DNA of 14,351 nt, taken from contig JAKAAV010000013.1 of assembly GCA_021802185.1 (NCBI GenBank), forward strand, positions 1 through 14,351. Direction: 5' to 3'. The position numbers were made by a program, and so were the translations under genes. Source of the stretch: Chloroflexota bacterium (GTDB lineage: Bacteria; Chloroflexota; Limnocylindria; Limnocylindrales; CSP1-4). Under the pieces are notes generated by a model. It was not told the origin of the DNA. It saw only the letters and a program-made list of their open reading frames with translations, and did no database searches. The stretch's first letter is position 1, and the number at the start of each line of letters is the position of its first letter. Positions 13,740 to 14,351 of the stretch are shown here, in pieces.

Positions 13740-13841
13740 GGGTCGGAGAGCCCGGTCACGATCACGGTCACGGCAAGCGGCGGCGGTTGCACGGCGACGT
13801 CCACGGTCTCGCTGGCCGCCCCCGCCAGCCCGGCGCCCTGA
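13740..13841 (+). pseudogene. Start-less coding remnant, C-terminal tail of a beta-rich secreted protein
   Basis: Directly after the serS stop, the same frame stays open for 33 codons and reads ...PVTITVTASGGGCTATST... then a Ser/Leu/Ala/Pro end. Of these codons, 31 end in G or C, like real genes here, and the Thr/Val alternation resembles the last strands of an Ig-like or PKD-like domain. No ATG, GTG or TTG occurs in frame, so it cannot be an intact gene. I read it as the 3' end of a gene whose remainder was deleted at serS. Chance is not excluded because the stretch is short. Confidence 0.35.
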
Positions 13842-13929
13842 AGTCGGACGCGTCCCATTGAACCCCGGGCATCGCTCGCACGTCTGGACAGGTGAGGGAC
13901 GCGGGGACCCGTCGACGACGAGGGACGAG

Positions 13930-14351
13930 GTGGACGCACAGGTGGCGGAGCGATCGACGCCGGGAGGCGGATCGGGACTCGGGCCGCCGCATGTCCCGGA
14001 ACCGCCGCGTGCCGCGCCGGTCGACCGCGTCGCACGCCGGCTCGTGCACGTGACCGACGACGCACCGTTCGCCGGCGCCACGCTGGCCGACCGCATCGAG
14101 GCCCGGTTGCCGGCGAGCTACCGCCTCGCGGCGCTCGTCCTCGGCGACCGGGACGAGGCCGAGGATGCGACCCACGAAGCGATCCTGTCGGCCTGGTCGA
14201 GGATCGGCACCCTTCGCGACCTCCTGGCGTTCGACGCGTGGTTCGACCGGATTCTCGTCAACACCTGCCGAGACCGGCTGCGGCATCGGCGCGTCCTGCG
14301 GTTGGTCGACCTCGAGGCGGCCGACGACGCGCCTACGCCCGACGAGTTCGC
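13930..14351 (+). CDS. ECF-type RNA polymerase sigma factor, N-terminal part (3' end outside window)
   Basis: The frame runs off the right edge. Region 2 of an ECF (sigma-70 family, group 4) factor is clear: LPASYRLAALVLGDRDEAED, then ATHEAILSAWSRI (region 2.1-2.2, core binding) and FDAWFDRILVNTCRDRLRHRR (region 2.3-2.4, -10 recognition). Region 4 is not visible. It would redirect RNA polymerase to a small regulon, usually under an anti-sigma factor encoded next to it; none is in view. The start is uncertain. GTG 13930 has a modest AGGGA upstream and gives a Pro/Gly-rich extension of about 57 residues before region 2. GTG 13942, 14044 or 14050 would give a shorter, more usual N-terminus. The frame is open even further upstream, without a good start. 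Confidence 0.82.
   Translation, partial: MDAQVAERSTPGGGSGLGPPHVPEPPRAAPVDRVARRLVHVTDDAPFAGATLADRIEARLPASYRLAALVLGDRDEAEDATHEAILSAWSRIGTLRDLLAFDAWFDRILVNTCRDRLRHRRVLRLVDLEAADDAPTPDEF

Noticed and set aside
12213..14096. 627-codon minus-strand open frame opposite serS and beyond
   Set aside because: Arg/Pro-rich antisense shadow with no domain. It also crosses the serS stop and spacer, as expected of a passive GC-rich open frame.

Overview
The window is very GC-rich (roughly 70% by eye, with G or C in nearly every third codon position) and is packed with bacterial housekeeping genes. GTG starts, a class I lysyl-tRNA synthetase, a potassium-independent membrane pyrophosphatase, and secreted proteins built from Ig-like, beta-propeller and Asp-box repeats together suggest an uncultured-type high-GC Chloroflexota lineage (Limnocylindria/Ellin6529-like). 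That placement is inference; no rRNA or other decisive marker is present. I see no tRNA, rRNA, CRISPR array, insertion sequence or phage gene.

Layout. (1) 3-979: the 3' end of an unrecognised gene with a TPR-like C-terminus, overlapping ndk (nucleoside diphosphate kinase) by 4 bases. (2) 1113-3021: an orphan eight-helix membrane protein and, convergent to it, a lipoprotein with four Asp-box (BNR) repeats, with a GC hairpin between their stops. (3) 3234-3929, minus strand: lepB (signal peptidase I). It is divergent from a 671-residue membrane-anchored protein (4109-6124) carrying three Big_5 Ig-like domains and a TolB/PD40-type propeller. The divergent spacer holds a TATACT box, a 15-bp tandem repeat and a probable leaderless start. 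(4) 6241-10073: hppA (proton-pumping pyrophosphatase), uppP (undecaprenyl-diphosphatase) and argR (arginine repressor). (5) 10070-13739: greA (transcript cleavage factor) with its own strong promoter, then lysS (class I LysRS) and serS, which overlap by ATGA. (6) 13740-14351: a start-less coding remnant and the first part of an ECF-type sigma factor cut by the window edge.

How the genes fit together. Most are core information-processing or envelope genes. ndk supplies NTPs; greA, lysS and serS serve transcription and translation. lepB processes exported proteins such as the secreted ones encoded next to it; the lipoprotein would instead need the lipoprotein-specific signal peptidase. uppP recycles the lipid carrier for wall synthesis. 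hppA removes pyrophosphate made by biosynthesis, including by aminoacyl-tRNA synthetases, while pumping protons. argR is the only recognised DNA-binding repressor, but no arginine gene is next to it.

The most notable non-coding signal is a repeated leader design. Both hppA and greA have a recognisable -10 box, a shared GCCGAAC word near the expected transcript start, a terminator-like hairpin with a T-rich tail within about 50 bases, and only then the ribosome binding site and gene. This suggests attenuation or short leader RNAs, as known for E. coli greA (GraL). Also notable are a 3 x 21-bp repeat encoding a basic ArgR tail just upstream of the greA promoter, and a 33-codon open stretch with strong coding bias but no start codon directly after serS.
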